From positions 248,001 through 312,000 of the forward strand of contig NZ_BDAU01000001.1 in the NCBI RefSeq assembly GCF_001612615.1: a stretch of DNA of 64,000 nucleotides. The letters run 5' to 3'. Below the pieces are notes generated by a model, which saw nothing but the letters and a program-made list of their open reading frames with translations, did no database searches and had not been told where the DNA came from. Made by a program: the position numbers and the translations under genes. Positions 26,687 through 36,004 of this stretch are shown here, one piece after another. How positions within the stretch are numbered: position 1 is the stretch's first letter; every line of letters starts with the position of its first letter. This DNA comes from Nocardia amikacinitolerans NBRC 108937. GTDB lineage: Bacteria; Actinomycetota; Actinomycetes; Mycobacteriales; Mycobacteriaceae.

Positions 26687-26862
26687 CGAAACCTCCGTGG
26701 AACGGGTCGGGCCAGCGGGCTGGCCGCTTTGCCACTCGATTGCGAAGAGCTTGCGATCTACGACGATAACAGTTGGTAGAGGTACTTCGCGGGGACAAAT
26801 GATGTTTGCTAGTGGCCCTCCACGGTGCCGAGAAGCACGGAGATTCAGCTGGAACACGTTCT

Positions 26863-26884
26863 AGACAAAGTGGATTGTTTGTCT
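26863..26884. promoter_or_regulatory. Candidate TetR operator ahead of the P450 gene
   Basis: AGACAAA-GTGGATTG-TTTGTCT is a perfect inverted repeat with 7-base arms and an 8-base spacer, ending 12 bases before the P450 start codon. The P450 gene is followed, with overlapping stop and start, by a TetR gene, the likely cognate regulator. Confidence 0.65.
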
Positions 26885-26896
26885 TACCGTCGATAT

Positions 26897-28117
26897 ATGC
26901 AAGCAGGTTTGTCACACAACGGCGTGTTCGAGCTTCGGTCCGGCGACACCTGGCGCGATCCGTGGCCGATGTACGCCGCGTTGCGCGAACACGATCCGGT
27001 CCACCATGTGGTTCCGGCGGATCGTCCCGACGAGGACTACTACGTGCTGTCCCGTTTCGCCGACGTCTACGACGCGGTGCGCGACGCCGAGACCTTCTCC
27101 TCGGCCTCGGGCATCACGGTCGACTACCACGATCTGGAGAAGATCGGCCTCGGCGAGAACAAGCCGTTCGTGTTCACCGACGCGCCCGATCACACGATCT
27201 TCCGTCGCCGGGTGGCCAAGGGCTTCACCCCGCGCCAGGTCGAGGAGATCCGGCCCGCGGTACGGGAATTCGTCGTCGAGCGCATCGAGCGGCTGCGCGA
27301 AGCCGGTGGCGGCGACATCTCCGTCGAGCTGTTCAAGCCGCTGCCCACCATGGTGGTCGCGCATTACCTCGGGGTGCCCGCCGCGGATCGGCCGAAGTTC
27401 GACGAATGGACCGACAGCATCGTCGCCGCCTCGGCCACCGGCAACGTCTACTCCGCGCAGGCCGCCGTCGGCGAGCTCACGCAGTACTTCACCGCGATGA
27501 TCGAACGCCGCCGCCTCGAACCGGCCGACGACACCATCACCCACCTGGTGGCCTCCGGCCTCGGCGAACCCGACGACATCCCCGGCATCCTGCAGATCAT
27601 CGGCTTCGCCTTCACCATGATCACCGGCGGCAACGACACCACCACCGGCAATCTCGGCGGCGCGGTCCAGTTGCTGACCACCTACCCCGACCAGCGCAAG
27701 CGGCTGATCGACGATCCGAGCCTCATCCCGGATTCGGTCAACGAGTTCCTGCGGCTGACCTCGCCGGTGCAGAACATGGCCCGCACCGTGACCAGGGACG
27801 TGGAGATCGAGGGCGTCACCATTCCGGCGGGCAGGCGGGCGCTGATGCTCTACGCCTCGGCCAACCGCGACGAACGCGAATTCGGCCAGGACGCCGCGGA
27901 ATTGGACGTCACCCGCAGGCCGAAGACCATCCTCACCTTCGGCCACGGCAACCACCACTGCCTCGGCGCGGCGGCCGCCCGCATGCAGGCCACCATCGCG
28001 CTGCAAGAGCTGCTCGCCCGCTGCCCGGACTTCACCGTCGACCTGGACGGCGTCCGCTACGCGGAGGGCAACTACGTGCGCTGGCCGGTGAACGTCCCGT
28101 TCGTGGCGAGCGCGTGA
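26897..28117 (+). CDS. Cytochrome P450
   Basis: The 406-residue soluble bacterial P450 shows the I-helix motif FTMITGGNDTTTGNL, the ExxR motif in NEFLRLTSP and the heme-thiolate loop FGHGNHHCLGAAAAR with Cys355 as the iron ligand. The oxygen-activation threonine is in NDTTT. An exact substrate cannot be assigned; this branch includes many terpene, fatty acid and steroid hydroxylases. The stop overlaps the TetR start (GTGA), so the pair is co-translated. No ferredoxin gene is adjacent. The ATG at 26897 lies just after the inverted repeat. Confidence 0.93.
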   Translation: MQAGLSHNGVFELRSGDTWRDPWPMYAALREHDPVHHVVPADRPDEDYYVLSRFADVYDAVRDAETFSSASGITVDYHDLEKIGLGENKPFVFTDAPDHTIFRRRVAKGFTPRQVEEIRPAVREFVVERIERLREAGGGDISVELFKPLPTMVVAHYLGVPAADRPKFDEWTDSIVAASATGNVYSAQAAVGELTQYFTAMIERRRLEPADDTITHLVASGLGEPDDIPGILQIIGFAFTMITGGNDTTTGNLGGAVQLLTTYPDQRKRLIDDPSLIPDSVNEFLRLTSPVQNMARTVTRDVEIEGVTIPAGRRALMLYASANRDEREFGQDAAELDVTRRPKTILTFGHGNHHCLGAAAARMQATIALQELLARCPDFTVDLDGVRYAEGNYVRWPVNVPFVASA

Positions 28118-28671
28118 ACACCGACTGGCTGGCCGAGCAGCGCACCGAACTGGCCGCGCAACGGATCTTGGACGCGGCGGCACGCCTGTTCGCCGAGCGG
28201 GGCGTGGCCGATACCCAGATGGCCGATATCGCCAAGGCGGCCGGATGTTCCCGCGCGACGGTCTACCGCTATTTCGAAAATCGGCACGCGGTGCGGCTCG
28301 CCTTCGTGCACCGGGAGGCGCGGCGGGTCGGTGCGGCGGTGGTCGCCGAGGTCGACGGGATCGCCGATCCCGGCGAGCGGATCGTGACCGCCATGCTCAC
28401 CGCGGTGCGCGCGGTCCGCGCCGAACCGCTGCTGATCGCCTGGTTCCGGCCCGCCGACGCGGGACTCGCCGTGGAGATCGGTCAGTCCTCGCAGGTGATC
28501 GAGGCGCTCGCGGCCGCCTTCCTGCCGGATTCGATCGGCGGCAACCGGGCGCGGCTGGCGCGGTGGCTGACCCGGCTGATCGTCTCGCTGCTCACCGTCC
28601 CCGGCGTCGACGATGCCGACGAACGCGCCATGCTCGAGCATTTCGTCGCGCCGCTGTTCAGCCGCGCCTGA
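28114..28671 (+). CDS. TetR family repressor
   Basis: The 185-residue protein begins with a GTG at 28114 that overlaps the P450 stop codon. The DNA-binding domain is AAQRILDAAARLFAERGV followed by CSRATVYRYFENRHAVR. Being translationally coupled to the P450 gene, it most likely represses that operon through the inverted repeat at 26863-26884. The ligand-binding part is helical with no known ligand signature. A 19-bp terminator follows 3 bp after the stop codon. Confidence 0.9.
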   Translation: MNTDWLAEQRTELAAQRILDAAARLFAERGVADTQMADIAKAAGCSRATVYRYFENRHAVRLAFVHREARRVGAAVVAEVDGIADPGERIVTAMLTAVRAVRAEPLLIAWFRPADAGLAVEIGQSSQVIEALAAAFLPDSIGGNRARLARWLTRLIVSLLTVPGVDDADERAMLEHFVAPLFSRA

Positions 28672-28673
28672 CG

Positions 28674-28716
28674 CACGAAGGCCGCGGACACCCGTGCGGT
28701 GTCCGCGGCCTTCGTG
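28674..28716. terminator. Strong bidirectional terminator, 19-bp perfect stem
   Basis: Bases 28674-28692 pair perfectly with 28698-28716 (outer CACGAAGG / CCTTCGTG) around the 5-base loop CGTGC. The hairpin lies exactly between the stop codons of the convergent TetR and ctaD genes and would stop transcription from both sides. Confidence 0.85.
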
Positions 28717-28722
28717 GTGCGA

Positions 28723-30483
28723 TCAGACCTCCCGGTCGGCCCCGGCCTCGGCCTCTGCGGTCTCGCCGACGGCTTGGCCGTGCCGCGGCGCACCCCAGCC
28801 CACGTGCGCCTCGGCGCGCATTCGATCGATCATGTGCGGGTAGTGCAGCTCGAACGCGGGACGCTCGGAACGGATGCGCGGCAGCTCGTAGAAGTTGTGC
28901 CGCGGCGGCGGGCAGGTGGTGGCCCATTCCAGCGAATTGCCGTAGCCCCACGGATCGTCCACCGTGACGGGTTCGCCGTACCGCGCGCTCTTGAAGACGT
29001 TCCAGACGAACGGCAGCAGCGAGGCGCCCAGGATGAACGAGCCGATGGTGGACACCGTGTTCAGGCCGGTGAATCCGTCCGACGGCAGATAGTCGGCGTA
29101 GCGGCGCGGGAAGCCCTCGTTGCCGAGCCAGTGCTGTACCAGGAAGGTCATGTGGAAGCCGATGAAGGTGGTCCAGAAGTGCCACTTGCCGAGCCGTTCG
29201 TCGAGCATGCGGCCGGTCATCTTCGGGAACCAGAAGTAGATGCCCGCGTACGTCGCGAAGGCGATGGTGCCGAAGAGCACATAGTGGAAGTGCGCGACCA
29301 CGAAGTACGAGTCGGACACGTGGAAGTCCAGCGGCGGGCTGGCCAGGATCACGCCGGACAGGCCGCCGAACAGGAACGTGACGATGAAGCCGATCGAGAA
29401 CAGCATCGGCGTCTCGAAGGTCAGCTGGCCGCGCCACATGGTGCCGATCCAGTTGAAGAACTTCACGCCGGTGGGCACCGCGATGAGGAAGGTCATGAAC
29501 GAGAAGAACGGCAGCAGCACCGCGCCGGTGGCGAACATGTGGTGCGCCCACACCGCGACCGAGAGCGCGGCGATGCCGAGGGTCGCGTAGACCAGCGTCG
29601 TGTAGCCGAAGATCGGCTTCCGGGAGAAGACCGGGAAGATCTCCGAGACGATGCCGAAGAACGGCAGCGCGATGATGTAGACCTCGGGGTGGCCGAAGAA
29701 CCAGAACAGATGCTGGTAGAGGATCACTCCGCCGGTGGCCGGATCGTAGATGTGCCCGCCGAGGTGGCGATCGTAGGCGATCGCGAACAGCGCGGCGGTG
29801 AGGATCGGGAACGCGAGCAGGATCAGCACGCTGGTGACGACGATGTTCCAGGTGAAGATCGGCAAGCGGAACATGGTCATGCCCGGTGCGCGCAGCACGA
29901 CCACGGTCGTGATCATGTTGACCGCACCGAGGATGGTGCCCAGACCCGAGACAGCCAAGCCGAGGATCCACAGATCACCGCCGACGCCCGGCGAGTGCAT
30001 CATGTCGCTGAGGGGCTGGTACGCGGTCCAACCGAAATCGGCCGCACCGCCCGGCGTCACGAAGCCCGCGGTCGCCATGCTCGCGCCGAACAGGTACAGC
30101 CAGTAGCTGAAGGCGTTGAGGCGCGGGAAGGCCACGTCGGGCGCGCCGATCTGCAGCGGCAAAATCAGATTGGCGAACGCGAACACCACGGCCGTCGCGT
30201 AGAACAGCAGCATGATCGTGCCGTGCATGGTGAACAGCTGGTTGAACTGCTCGGTGGACAGGAACTGCATGCCGGGCCTGGCCAGTTCGCCGCGCATCAG
30301 CAGCGCCATCAGGCCGCCGATCATGAAGAACGACATCGACGTGACGAGGTACATCTGGCCGAGCACCTTCGGGTCGGTCGTGGTGACCAACTTCAGGACG
30401 AACGCGCCCTTCGGTCCCACCCGCCTCGGGTACGGCCGGACGGCCTCGAGTTCCGACTCCGGCCTGGGAGCTACGGCAGTCAC
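28723..30483 (-). CDS. ctaD: Cytochrome c oxidase subunit I (aa3 type)
   Basis: The 586-residue, 12-helix membrane protein has all hallmarks of the heme-copper oxidase catalytic subunit: the heme a ligand His in [12 protein letters not shown], the CuB histidine and cross-linked tyrosine in [13 protein letters not shown], the CuB pair in [11 protein letters not shown] and the heme a3/a ligands in [11 protein letters not shown]. It is the terminal oxidase subunit of the respiratory chain, normally part of the bcc-aa3 supercomplex in actinobacteria. The other subunits are not in the window; isolated ctaD genes are common in this group. Start is the GTG at 30483 behind a GAGGAGGAT ribosome-binding site. 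Confidence 0.95.
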   Translation of the reverse strand: MTAVAPRPESELEAVRPYPRRVGPKGAFVLKLVTTTDPKVLGQMYLVTSMSFFMIGGLMALLMRGELARPGMQFLSTEQFNQLFTMHGTIMLLFYATAVVFAFANLILPLQIGAPDVAFPRLNAFSYWLYLFGASMATAGFVTPGGAADFGWTAYQPLSDMMHSPGVGGDLWILGLAVSGLGTILGAVNMITTVVVLRAPGMTMFRLPIFTWNIVVTSVLILLAFPILTAALFAIAYDRHLGGHIYDPATGGVILYQHLFWFFGHPEVYIIALPFFGIVSEIFPVFSRKPIFGYTTLVYATLGIAALSVAVWAHHMFATGAVLLPFFSFMTFLIAVPTGVKFFNWIGTMWRGQLTFETPMLFSIGFIVTFLFGGLSGVILASPPLDFHVSDSYFVVAHFHYVLFGTIAFATYAGIYFWFPKMTGRMLDERLGKWHFWTTFIGFHMTFLVQHWLGNEGFPRRYADYLPSDGFTGLNTVSTIGSFILGASLLPFVWNVFKSARYGEPVTVDDPWGYGNSLEWATTCPPPRHNFYELPRIRSERPAFELHYPHMIDRMRAEAHVGWGAPRHGQAVGETAEAEAGADREV

Positions 30484-30883
30484 CACATCCTCCTCGCGCG
30501 TCAGATTCCGGTCCGTAGCTCGTGTCTCCGCTGCGGATCCCCACGATCGAACGACGGCGAGCATACGCCGGGCAATTACGCAAGAGTGGAGTTTCGGGCA
30601 CCTTGTTGCCGTGTCGTTGTGTGCCGTCCGACCTGCGTAAATGTGAACCGCATACTTTTGTCTCGCGGCGCGGTTCCCGGTCGATTCCCGGTGACACACC
30701 GCGCCGACCGCGATTCACCAGTGAACCGCGCGCCACTCGGTTAGGGTCGGCACGTCATGACCGCCGGGCTCGGTGCCCTCGCGACACCACCCTGCGGGTC
30801 CGGCGGTCATGACCATCCCCCACCTCGCGGTGTCGAGATCCGCGACACCACCCGGGATCTCGGCCGTGTTCTAGACTCGAGCC
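30484..30883. promoter_or_regulatory. 400-bp divergent promoter region with several inverted repeats
   Basis: The gap between ctaD and a TetR gene holds no gene but notable symmetry. GTCATGACCGCCGG (30754-30767) is repeated in inverted form at 30800-30813, a perfect 14-base pair of arms with a 32-base spacer. GGTGTCG (30829-30835) faces CGACACC (30843-30849), and GCGACACCACCC occurs directly repeated at 30781-30792 and 30842-30853, so there are at least three CGACACC half-sites. TAGACT at about 30872 is a possible -10 element for the TetR gene, which would make its message nearly leaderless. Confidence 0.6.
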
Positions 30884-31618
30884 GTGCCGATGTCCTCGTC
30901 ACCCGCCCCGCAGCCCACCGGTGGCAGGCAGGCGCGCTGGCAGCCGCACAACACTCGGCGGCGCGAACGCATCGTGACGGCCCTGATCGAGTTGATCGAA
31001 GAGACGCCGATGGGCGTCGAGGTCTCGATGCAGCGGATCACCGAGCGCTCCGGATTGTCGAAATCGGTGGTGTACCGCCAATTCTCGGGCCGCGACGAAC
31101 TCGACCGGCGGACCAGGACGACGATCGGCGATCGGTTCACCGACGACATCGACGCCGCGCTCGACATCTCCGACGGCTCCATCCACGTGATCCTGCGCCG
31201 CACCATCGCCGCGGTCGTGGACTGGATCGACCAGCACGCGCGCCTCTACGACTTCCTGCGCCGCGGTCCCGCGCTCGGCGACCCCGACGACGTGGACGGC
31301 GTCAGCAGCCTGAAGGACCGGATCGCGGCACGCACCCGTCAGCTGGTCTCCGGCCTTGCCGGGGTCGTCGGCGTGGTGGACGAGGCGGCCGCGGACACGA
31401 TGACCTTCGCCATCGTGTCCATGACGGAGGCCACCGTGTCGCGCTGGGCGCGCGCTCCGGAACGCTCGATGAGCCGCGACGAACTCGTCGCCGAGCTGGC
31501 CGGTTACACGTGGAGCGTGCTGGACGGGGTGGCGCGGGCGCACCGTCTCACGCTGGACCCCGACGAACCGCTGCTCGCCGCACTCACCCGGTTGGCGAGC
31601 GTCGACAGTTCGTCCTGA
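30884..31618 (+). CDS. TetR/AcrR family regulator
   Basis: The 244-residue protein has a basic N-terminal tail and a TetR-like HTH: RRRERIVTALIELIEETPMG, then ITERSGLSKSVVYRQFSGRDEL. The C-terminal helical domain includes YDFLRRGPALGDPD and is longer than in small TetR proteins, resembling the mycobacterial regulators of lipid metabolism. It starts with a GTG at 30884, with an alternative ATG at 30890. It converges with the AurF-like diiron gene, ending 16 bp from it. The CGACACC half-sites upstream are candidate self-operators. Confidence 0.85.
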   Translation: MPMSSSPAPQPTGGRQARWQPHNTRRRERIVTALIELIEETPMGVEVSMQRITERSGLSKSVVYRQFSGRDELDRRTRTTIGDRFTDDIDAALDISDGSIHVILRRTIAAVVDWIDQHARLYDFLRRGPALGDPDDVDGVSSLKDRIAARTRQLVSGLAGVVGVVDEAAADTMTFAIVSMTEATVSRWARAPERSMSRDELVAELAGYTWSVLDGVARAHRLTLDPDEPLLAALTRLASVDSSS

Positions 31619-31634
31619 CGCGCCGCGAAAAGCC

Positions 31635-32624
31635 TTACGCGATACGGCGTTCGGGCTCGCTCCGGTAGCGCGCGGCGTCGCCGTCGATGTGCAGCATCGA
31701 CCACACCCGCTTGGTGACCGGGTTCATCAAACCCAGCTCACCGGCGAGCTTGCGAATGTCGCCGAAGTAGCCGGACAGGATCCTGCGCGACTGCGGTCCA
31801 TGCCAGAACGCCTCGCGGAACACCTCGCGCGGGATGCCGAACTCCTTGGCGAACGAGCGCGGCGGCACCATGATCTCCCCGGCCAGCCACCGCATGGCCA
31901 GCGGAAAAGCCAAGGCGCACACCGCTTTACCCGCCGGACTCATCCGTTCGATATGCGCCTCGAGGAACTCGTTGGCGAAGGAGATATGCCGCGCCTCCTC
32001 GGCGATGTGGATCTCCATGGTGCGCAGCACGGCGGGCGGGATGTTGCCGCCGTCGCGGATGATCGCCTTCTGGTAGTGGTCGATCGGTTCCTCGCCGCCG
32101 AGGATGCCGATGAACAGGATGACGTGCGCGTAGCCGCCCGCAACGCCGATCAGCGGGGACAGCGCGCGGAAGACCGGCCGCATGCCGGGCACATCCACGC
32201 CGATCCGGTTGACCAGCTCCTGGAACATCTGGATGTGGTTGCACTCTTCGGTCATCTCGTGCAGGCAGTAACGGAACTCCGGAGAGCCGTTGGGCAGCTT
32301 CATGATGTACTGCATCATTCCGCGGATCAGCACGCTCTCGAAGGCCGCGCCCACCTTGATCACGTTCGCCGTGCGCCACCGGCCGATCTCGATCTGCCGC
32401 TCCTGCGGCAGGTTTCGGTACCAGTCGGTCGCGCCGAGCGGATCGAATTCCGGGGACAGGATCCAGCGCGGATCGTCCTTGTCGATCGCGAATTCGGGCC
32501 CGTCCCAGTCGATGTCCAGGTACGGGTCGAACTTCCGGTGCACCGAACCCTCGGACAGGGTGTCCAGCGTCTCCCAGTACTCCCGATCGAACAGTCCGGT
32601 ACGAACCGATTCGGACAGCGTCAT
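31635..32624 (-). CDS. AurF-like diiron oxygenase
   Basis: The 329-residue protein has the ferritin-like ligand pattern of the AurF/CmlI N-oxygenase family: an early Glu in KVGAAFESVLIRGM, ExxH in LHEMTEECNHIQMFQ, then EIHIAEEARHISFA with the second ExxH and additional Glu. AurF converts aminoarenes to nitroarenes, but many actinomycete homologues of this length are uncharacterised and may hydroxylate other substrates. It is flanked by TetR genes; the one at 32749-33444 lies directly upstream on the same strand with a 124-bp gap. ATG at 32624 has a CGAGGAGG ribosome-binding site. Confidence 0.82.
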   Translation of the reverse strand: MTLSESVRTGLFDREYWETLDTLSEGSVHRKFDPYLDIDWDGPEFAIDKDDPRWILSPEFDPLGATDWYRNLPQERQIEIGRWRTANVIKVGAAFESVLIRGMMQYIMKLPNGSPEFRYCLHEMTEECNHIQMFQELVNRIGVDVPGMRPVFRALSPLIGVAGGYAHVILFIGILGGEEPIDHYQKAIIRDGGNIPPAVLRTMEIHIAEEARHISFANEFLEAHIERMSPAGKAVCALAFPLAMRWLAGEIMVPPRSFAKEFGIPREVFREAFWHGPQSRRILSGYFGDIRKLAGELGLMNPVTKRVWSMLHIDGDAARYRSEPERRIA

Positions 32625-32748
32625 CGATGCCTCCTCGCTCCGGCCGGCGCTGGGGCGCCGGCACTGCGCACGCTCCTCGCGTGTTGTGATCCAGAATATA
32701 TGGGACCGTCAGTCCCACACAATGGGGCGGGAGGGGTTTGTTCGACGG

Positions 32749-33444
32749 TCAGGCGGGGAAACCGAGCAGGTCCAGCAGGTTGTCCAGGACGAGCTCGAAC
32801 AGCTCGGTGCGGTCGGCGAAGGTGTCGCGGCCGTACATGTCGAACACGTCGAAGCTCACCGCGCCGAACAGCGCGCTCCACACCGCGACGCCGCGCACCA
32901 CCAACCAGTCCGGCACGTCCAGGTCGAATTCGTCGCGGACTCCGGCGAAGCTGCCCGCCAACGCGGTCGATACGCGCACCGGGCGGGACGGCTCCCGCAA
33001 GCGGCCCGCCCCATGCGCGTCGGCGAAGATCCGCAGCAGCGTGGCGATCACTCGCACACCGGGATCGACGGTCTGGTCGGCGGGCGCCTCGTATCCCGGC
33101 ACCGGCGAGCCGAAAAGCAGTCCATACCAAGCGGGTTCGGCCAGCGCCCAGGCGCGCACCGCGCGGCCCGCCACCCGCAGCCGCTCCGCGGGATCGGCGG
33201 GCGCGGCGGTGAGTGCGTCGTCCACGGCGTCGCCGAGGGCGTTGTAGCCGTCCACCACGAGCAGGGTCAGCAGTTCGTCACGGCTGCGCACGTACCGGTA
33301 CACCGCCGAGGAGACCACACCGAGATCGCGGGCCACCGCGCGCAGCGACAGCGCCGCGGCGCCGTGCGTGGCGAGGTGCTCGCGGCCGATCCGTTTGATG
33401 TCCTCCATCGTCTGGGCTCGTGCCCTCGCGCGCGGCGTCGTCAT
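32749..33444 (-). CDS. TetR family regulator with WHG-type C-terminal domain
   Basis: The 231-residue protein has the HTH segment IGREHLATHGAAALSLRAVA followed by VVSSAVYRYVRSRDELLT, then a C-terminal domain with AWALAEPAWYGLLFGSPVPGYEAP, the pattern of the TetR C-33/WHG-type domain. I use the ATG at 33444 (MTTPRARARAQ); the frame is open further upstream. A TCACTTTAGTGA dyad lies just before the start. It may regulate itself and the diiron oxygenase gene downstream. Confidence 0.87.
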   Translation of the reverse strand: MTTPRARARAQTMEDIKRIGREHLATHGAAALSLRAVARDLGVVSSAVYRYVRSRDELLTLLVVDGYNALGDAVDDALTAAPADPAERLRVAGRAVRAWALAEPAWYGLLFGSPVPGYEAPADQTVDPGVRVIATLLRIFADAHGAGRLREPSRPVRVSTALAGSFAGVRDEFDLDVPDWLVVRGVAVWSALFGAVSFDVFDMYGRDTFADRTELFELVLDNLLDLLGFPA

Positions 33445-33449
33445 GGGTG

Positions 33450-33461
33450 TCACTTTAGTGA
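33450..33461. promoter_or_regulatory. Palindrome immediately upstream of the TetR start
   Basis: TCACTTTAGTGA forms 5-base arms around TT, six bases before the ATG of the TetR gene, where an autorepressor would block initiation. GTTCACTAAAGTGACAC-like sites of this form are common TetR targets in actinobacteria. Confidence 0.5.
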
Positions 33462-33479
33462 ACACCGCTCGCGGATCCG

Positions 33480-34175
33480 TCAGCCGTCCAGTTCGCGGAC
33501 CGCGCGCTCGATCTCGTCGGCCAAGGTCGCGCCGCCGACCTCCCACGCGGCGGCGCGGAAACGTTCGCGGAACCGGCTCAGGTCCGTGCCGATGCCCTCG
33601 CCGCCGTAGCTCGTCGCCGCCGCGTCGCGGAACGTGCGCACCATCTCGTCGGCGAGATCGGCGATCCTGGCGCGGATGAGTTTGCGCAGCGCACCGCTGA
33701 GGGTGATGTCGGTGCCGACGTCGTAGAGGATCAGCGCGCCCTTGAGCATCGGCTGGTCGGGAATGCGCCAGCCTTCCCCGCACCGCTCGACGTATTGGGC
33801 TGCGACGAGTTCGTCGAGAATCTCGGCGCGGCGATCGCCGAGCAGGGACGACAGTTCGTCGTCGTCGATCACCACCGACTGATCCGCCGCACCCGGATAC
33901 CGCGGATCGAGCACCGAGCGCCAGTCGGCGTTGGCGCCACGCTGGGCTTCGGCGTCGAACACCTCCCGGATCGCCTCCAGGCGCAACCCGCGCGCCTGCA
34001 TACCGGAGATGTCGCGCAACCGATCCAGATGCTCGTCGGTGTACACCGCCTCCTTGCCCGCGCGGCCGGGTTTCGGCAGCACACCGAGCGAGTGGTAGTA
34101 GCGGATGGTGCGCGCCGGTACACCGCTGAGATCGGCCAGCTGAAGACGGCTGTATCGGGACACGCGACTCAGCAT
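33480..34175 (-). CDS. MerR family transcriptional regulator
   Basis: The 231-residue protein has a MerR winged helix at its N-terminus (RYSRLQLADLSGVPARTIRY, YHSLGVLPKPGRAGKEAVY) followed by a dimerisation helix and an unusually long C-terminal region (ELSSLLGDRRAEILDELVAA, MLKGALILYDVGTDITLSG) without the cysteines of metal-sensing members. An effector-binding role is likely. The frame is open to 34280 but the MLSRVSRYSRL start at 34175 fits the family. It is divergent from choD with about 90 bp between, so it could regulate that gene. Confidence 0.85.
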   Translation of the reverse strand: MLSRVSRYSRLQLADLSGVPARTIRYYHSLGVLPKPGRAGKEAVYTDEHLDRLRDISGMQARGLRLEAIREVFDAEAQRGANADWRSVLDPRYPGAADQSVVIDDDELSSLLGDRRAEILDELVAAQYVERCGEGWRIPDQPMLKGALILYDVGTDITLSGALRKLIRARIADLADEMVRTFRDAAATSYGGEGIGTDLSRFRERFRAAAWEVGGATLADEIERAVRELDG

Positions 34176-34264
34176 AGATACCCCGGTCGACTCCTCGTTG
34201 ACAGCTCCTACTGTCCGCATTAGCGTAACGCGGGTCACTGCCGACCGTTCGAGGAGTCCCGCGC

Positions 34265-35998
34265 ATGTCCCAGCGAACAACCGACTTCGATGTGCTCATC
34301 GTCGGTTCCGGTTTCGGCGGCAGCGTGACCGCGCTGCGCCTTGTGGAGAAGGGGTACAAGGTCTGCGTGCTCGAGGCGGGTCAGCGCTTCGCCGACGACG
34401 AACTGCCCAAGACCAGCTGGGACCTGCGCAAGTTCCTGTGGGCGCCCGCGCTCGGCTGCTACGGCATTCAGCGCATCCACCTGCTGCGCGACGTGCTGAT
34501 CCTCGGCGGCGCCGGTGTCGGCGGCGGTTCGCTGAACTACGCCAACACCCTCTACGTTCCGCCGGAGCCGTTCTTCCAGGACCCGCAGTGGCGCGAGATG
34601 ACGGACTGGCGCTCGGAACTCACGCCCTACTACGAGCAGGCCCAGAAGATGCTCGGCGTGGTGCGCAATCCGCACATGACACCCGCCGACGAGGTCTTCA
34701 AGAAAGTCGCCGAGGACATGGGCGTCGGTGACACCTTCGTGCAGACACCGGTCGGCGTGTTCTTCGGTGAGCCGGGCAAGACCGTGGCCGACCCCTACTT
34801 CGGCGGTGTCGGGCCCGAGCGCACCGGCTGCGTGGAATGCGGCGACTGCATGGTCGGCTGCAAGTTCGGCGCCAAGAACACGCTCGTCAAGAACTATCTG
34901 TACCTGGCAGAGCAGGCAGGCGCCGAGGTCGTCCCGATGACCACGGTCACCGCGCTGCGGCCGCTGCCCGACGGCACCTGGGACGTGGAGACCAAGCGCA
35001 CCGGCAAGCTGCTCCGCAAACAGCCCAAGACGTACACGGCCGCGCACGTGGTGCTCGCCGCGGGCACCCGAGGCACCCAGAAGCTGCTGTTCGACATGCG
35101 CGACAAGGGCGTGCTGCCCGGGCTCTCCCCGCGGCTCGGCGTGCTGACCCGCACCAATTCCGAGTCGATCGTCGGCGCGGCGACCAGGAAGGTCACCCCC
35201 GGTGTCGACTTCACCAAAGGCGTGGCGATCACGTCCTCGATCCACCCGACGCCCGACACCCACATCGAACCCGTCCGCTACGGCAAGGGCTCCAATTCGA
35301 TGGGCCTGCTGCAGACGCTGATGGTCGACGGCGGCGGCCGCATCCCGCGCTGGCTGCGGTTCCTGTTGCTCGTCCTGCGCCACCCGCTGCACCTGTTCCA
35401 GTTCCTGAGTACCAAGAACTGGAGCGAGCGCACCATCATCTCGCTGGTGATGCAGCACCTGGACAACTCGATCACCACCTACACCAAGCGCGGTGTGTTC
35501 GGGCGCAAGCTCACCTCGAAACAGGGCCACGGCCAACCGAATCCGACGTGGATCCCGGTCGGCAACGAGGTCACGCGCAAGGTGGCCGACGAGATCGGCG
35601 GCATCGCGGGCGGCAGCTGGGGCGAGATCTTCAACATCCCGCTCACCGCCCACTTCCTCGGCGGCGCCACCATCGGCGCCGACCCGGAGCACGGCGTCAT
35701 CGACGGCTACCACCGCGTCTTCGGCTATCCGACGCTGAGCGTGGTGGACGGCGCGGCGGTCTCGGCCAACCTCGGCGTGAACCCGTCGCTGACCATCACC
35801 GCGCAGGCCGAGCGGGCCGCGGCCTATTGGCCGAACAAGGGCGAGGTGGACACCAGGCCGTCGCAAAGCGAGGGGTACCAGCGGATTTCGCCGGTCGCCC
35901 CGGTCAAGCCGGTGGTGCCTGCCGGCTCGCCCGCCGCGCTCGTGTTGCCGATCGTTCCGGTGCGCCCGGCGAACCAGGAGACCCCGGCCGCGGGCTGA
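34265..35998 (+). CDS. choD: GMC-type cholesterol oxidase (ChoD-like)
   Basis: The 577-residue flavoprotein has the N-terminal FAD motif VLIVGSGFGGSVTALRL, the second GMC signature GGAGVGGGSLNYAN and a four-cysteine stretch CVECGDCMVGCKFGAKNT seen in ChoD-type oxidases. Length and sequence pattern match mycobacterial ChoD (about 578 residues). It would oxidise 3-beta-hydroxysterols to ketosteroids with oxygen, though mycobacterial ChoD activity on cholesterol has been debated. It has no Tat signal, unlike secreted ChoE/ChoA enzymes. A Pro/Val-rich C-terminal tail of about 40 residues follows the catalytic part. GAGGAG precedes the ATG. Confidence 0.85.
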   Translation: MSQRTTDFDVLIVGSGFGGSVTALRLVEKGYKVCVLEAGQRFADDELPKTSWDLRKFLWAPALGCYGIQRIHLLRDVLILGGAGVGGGSLNYANTLYVPPEPFFQDPQWREMTDWRSELTPYYEQAQKMLGVVRNPHMTPADEVFKKVAEDMGVGDTFVQTPVGVFFGEPGKTVADPYFGGVGPERTGCVECGDCMVGCKFGAKNTLVKNYLYLAEQAGAEVVPMTTVTALRPLPDGTWDVETKRTGKLLRKQPKTYTAAHVVLAAGTRGTQKLLFDMRDKGVLPGLSPRLGVLTRTNSESIVGAATRKVTPGVDFTKGVAITSSIHPTPDTHIEPVRYGKGSNSMGLLQTLMVDGGGRIPRWLRFLLLVLRHPLHLFQFLSTKNWSERTIISLVMQHLDNSITTYTKRGVFGRKLTSKQGHGQPNPTWIPVGNEVTRKVADEIGGIAGGSWGEIFNIPLTAHFLGGATIGADPEHGVIDGYHRVFGYPTLSVVDGAAVSANLGVNPSLTITAQAERAAAYWPNKGEVDTRPSQSEGYQRISPVAPVKPVVPAGSPAALVLPIVPVRPANQETPAAG

Positions 35999-36004
35999 GC
36001 GGCG

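Noticed and set aside
28699..30744. 681-residue open frame on the plus strand
   Set aside because: Antisense to ctaD, whose heme-copper motifs are unmistakable; the shadow is a repetitive Glu/His/Arg-rich sequence.
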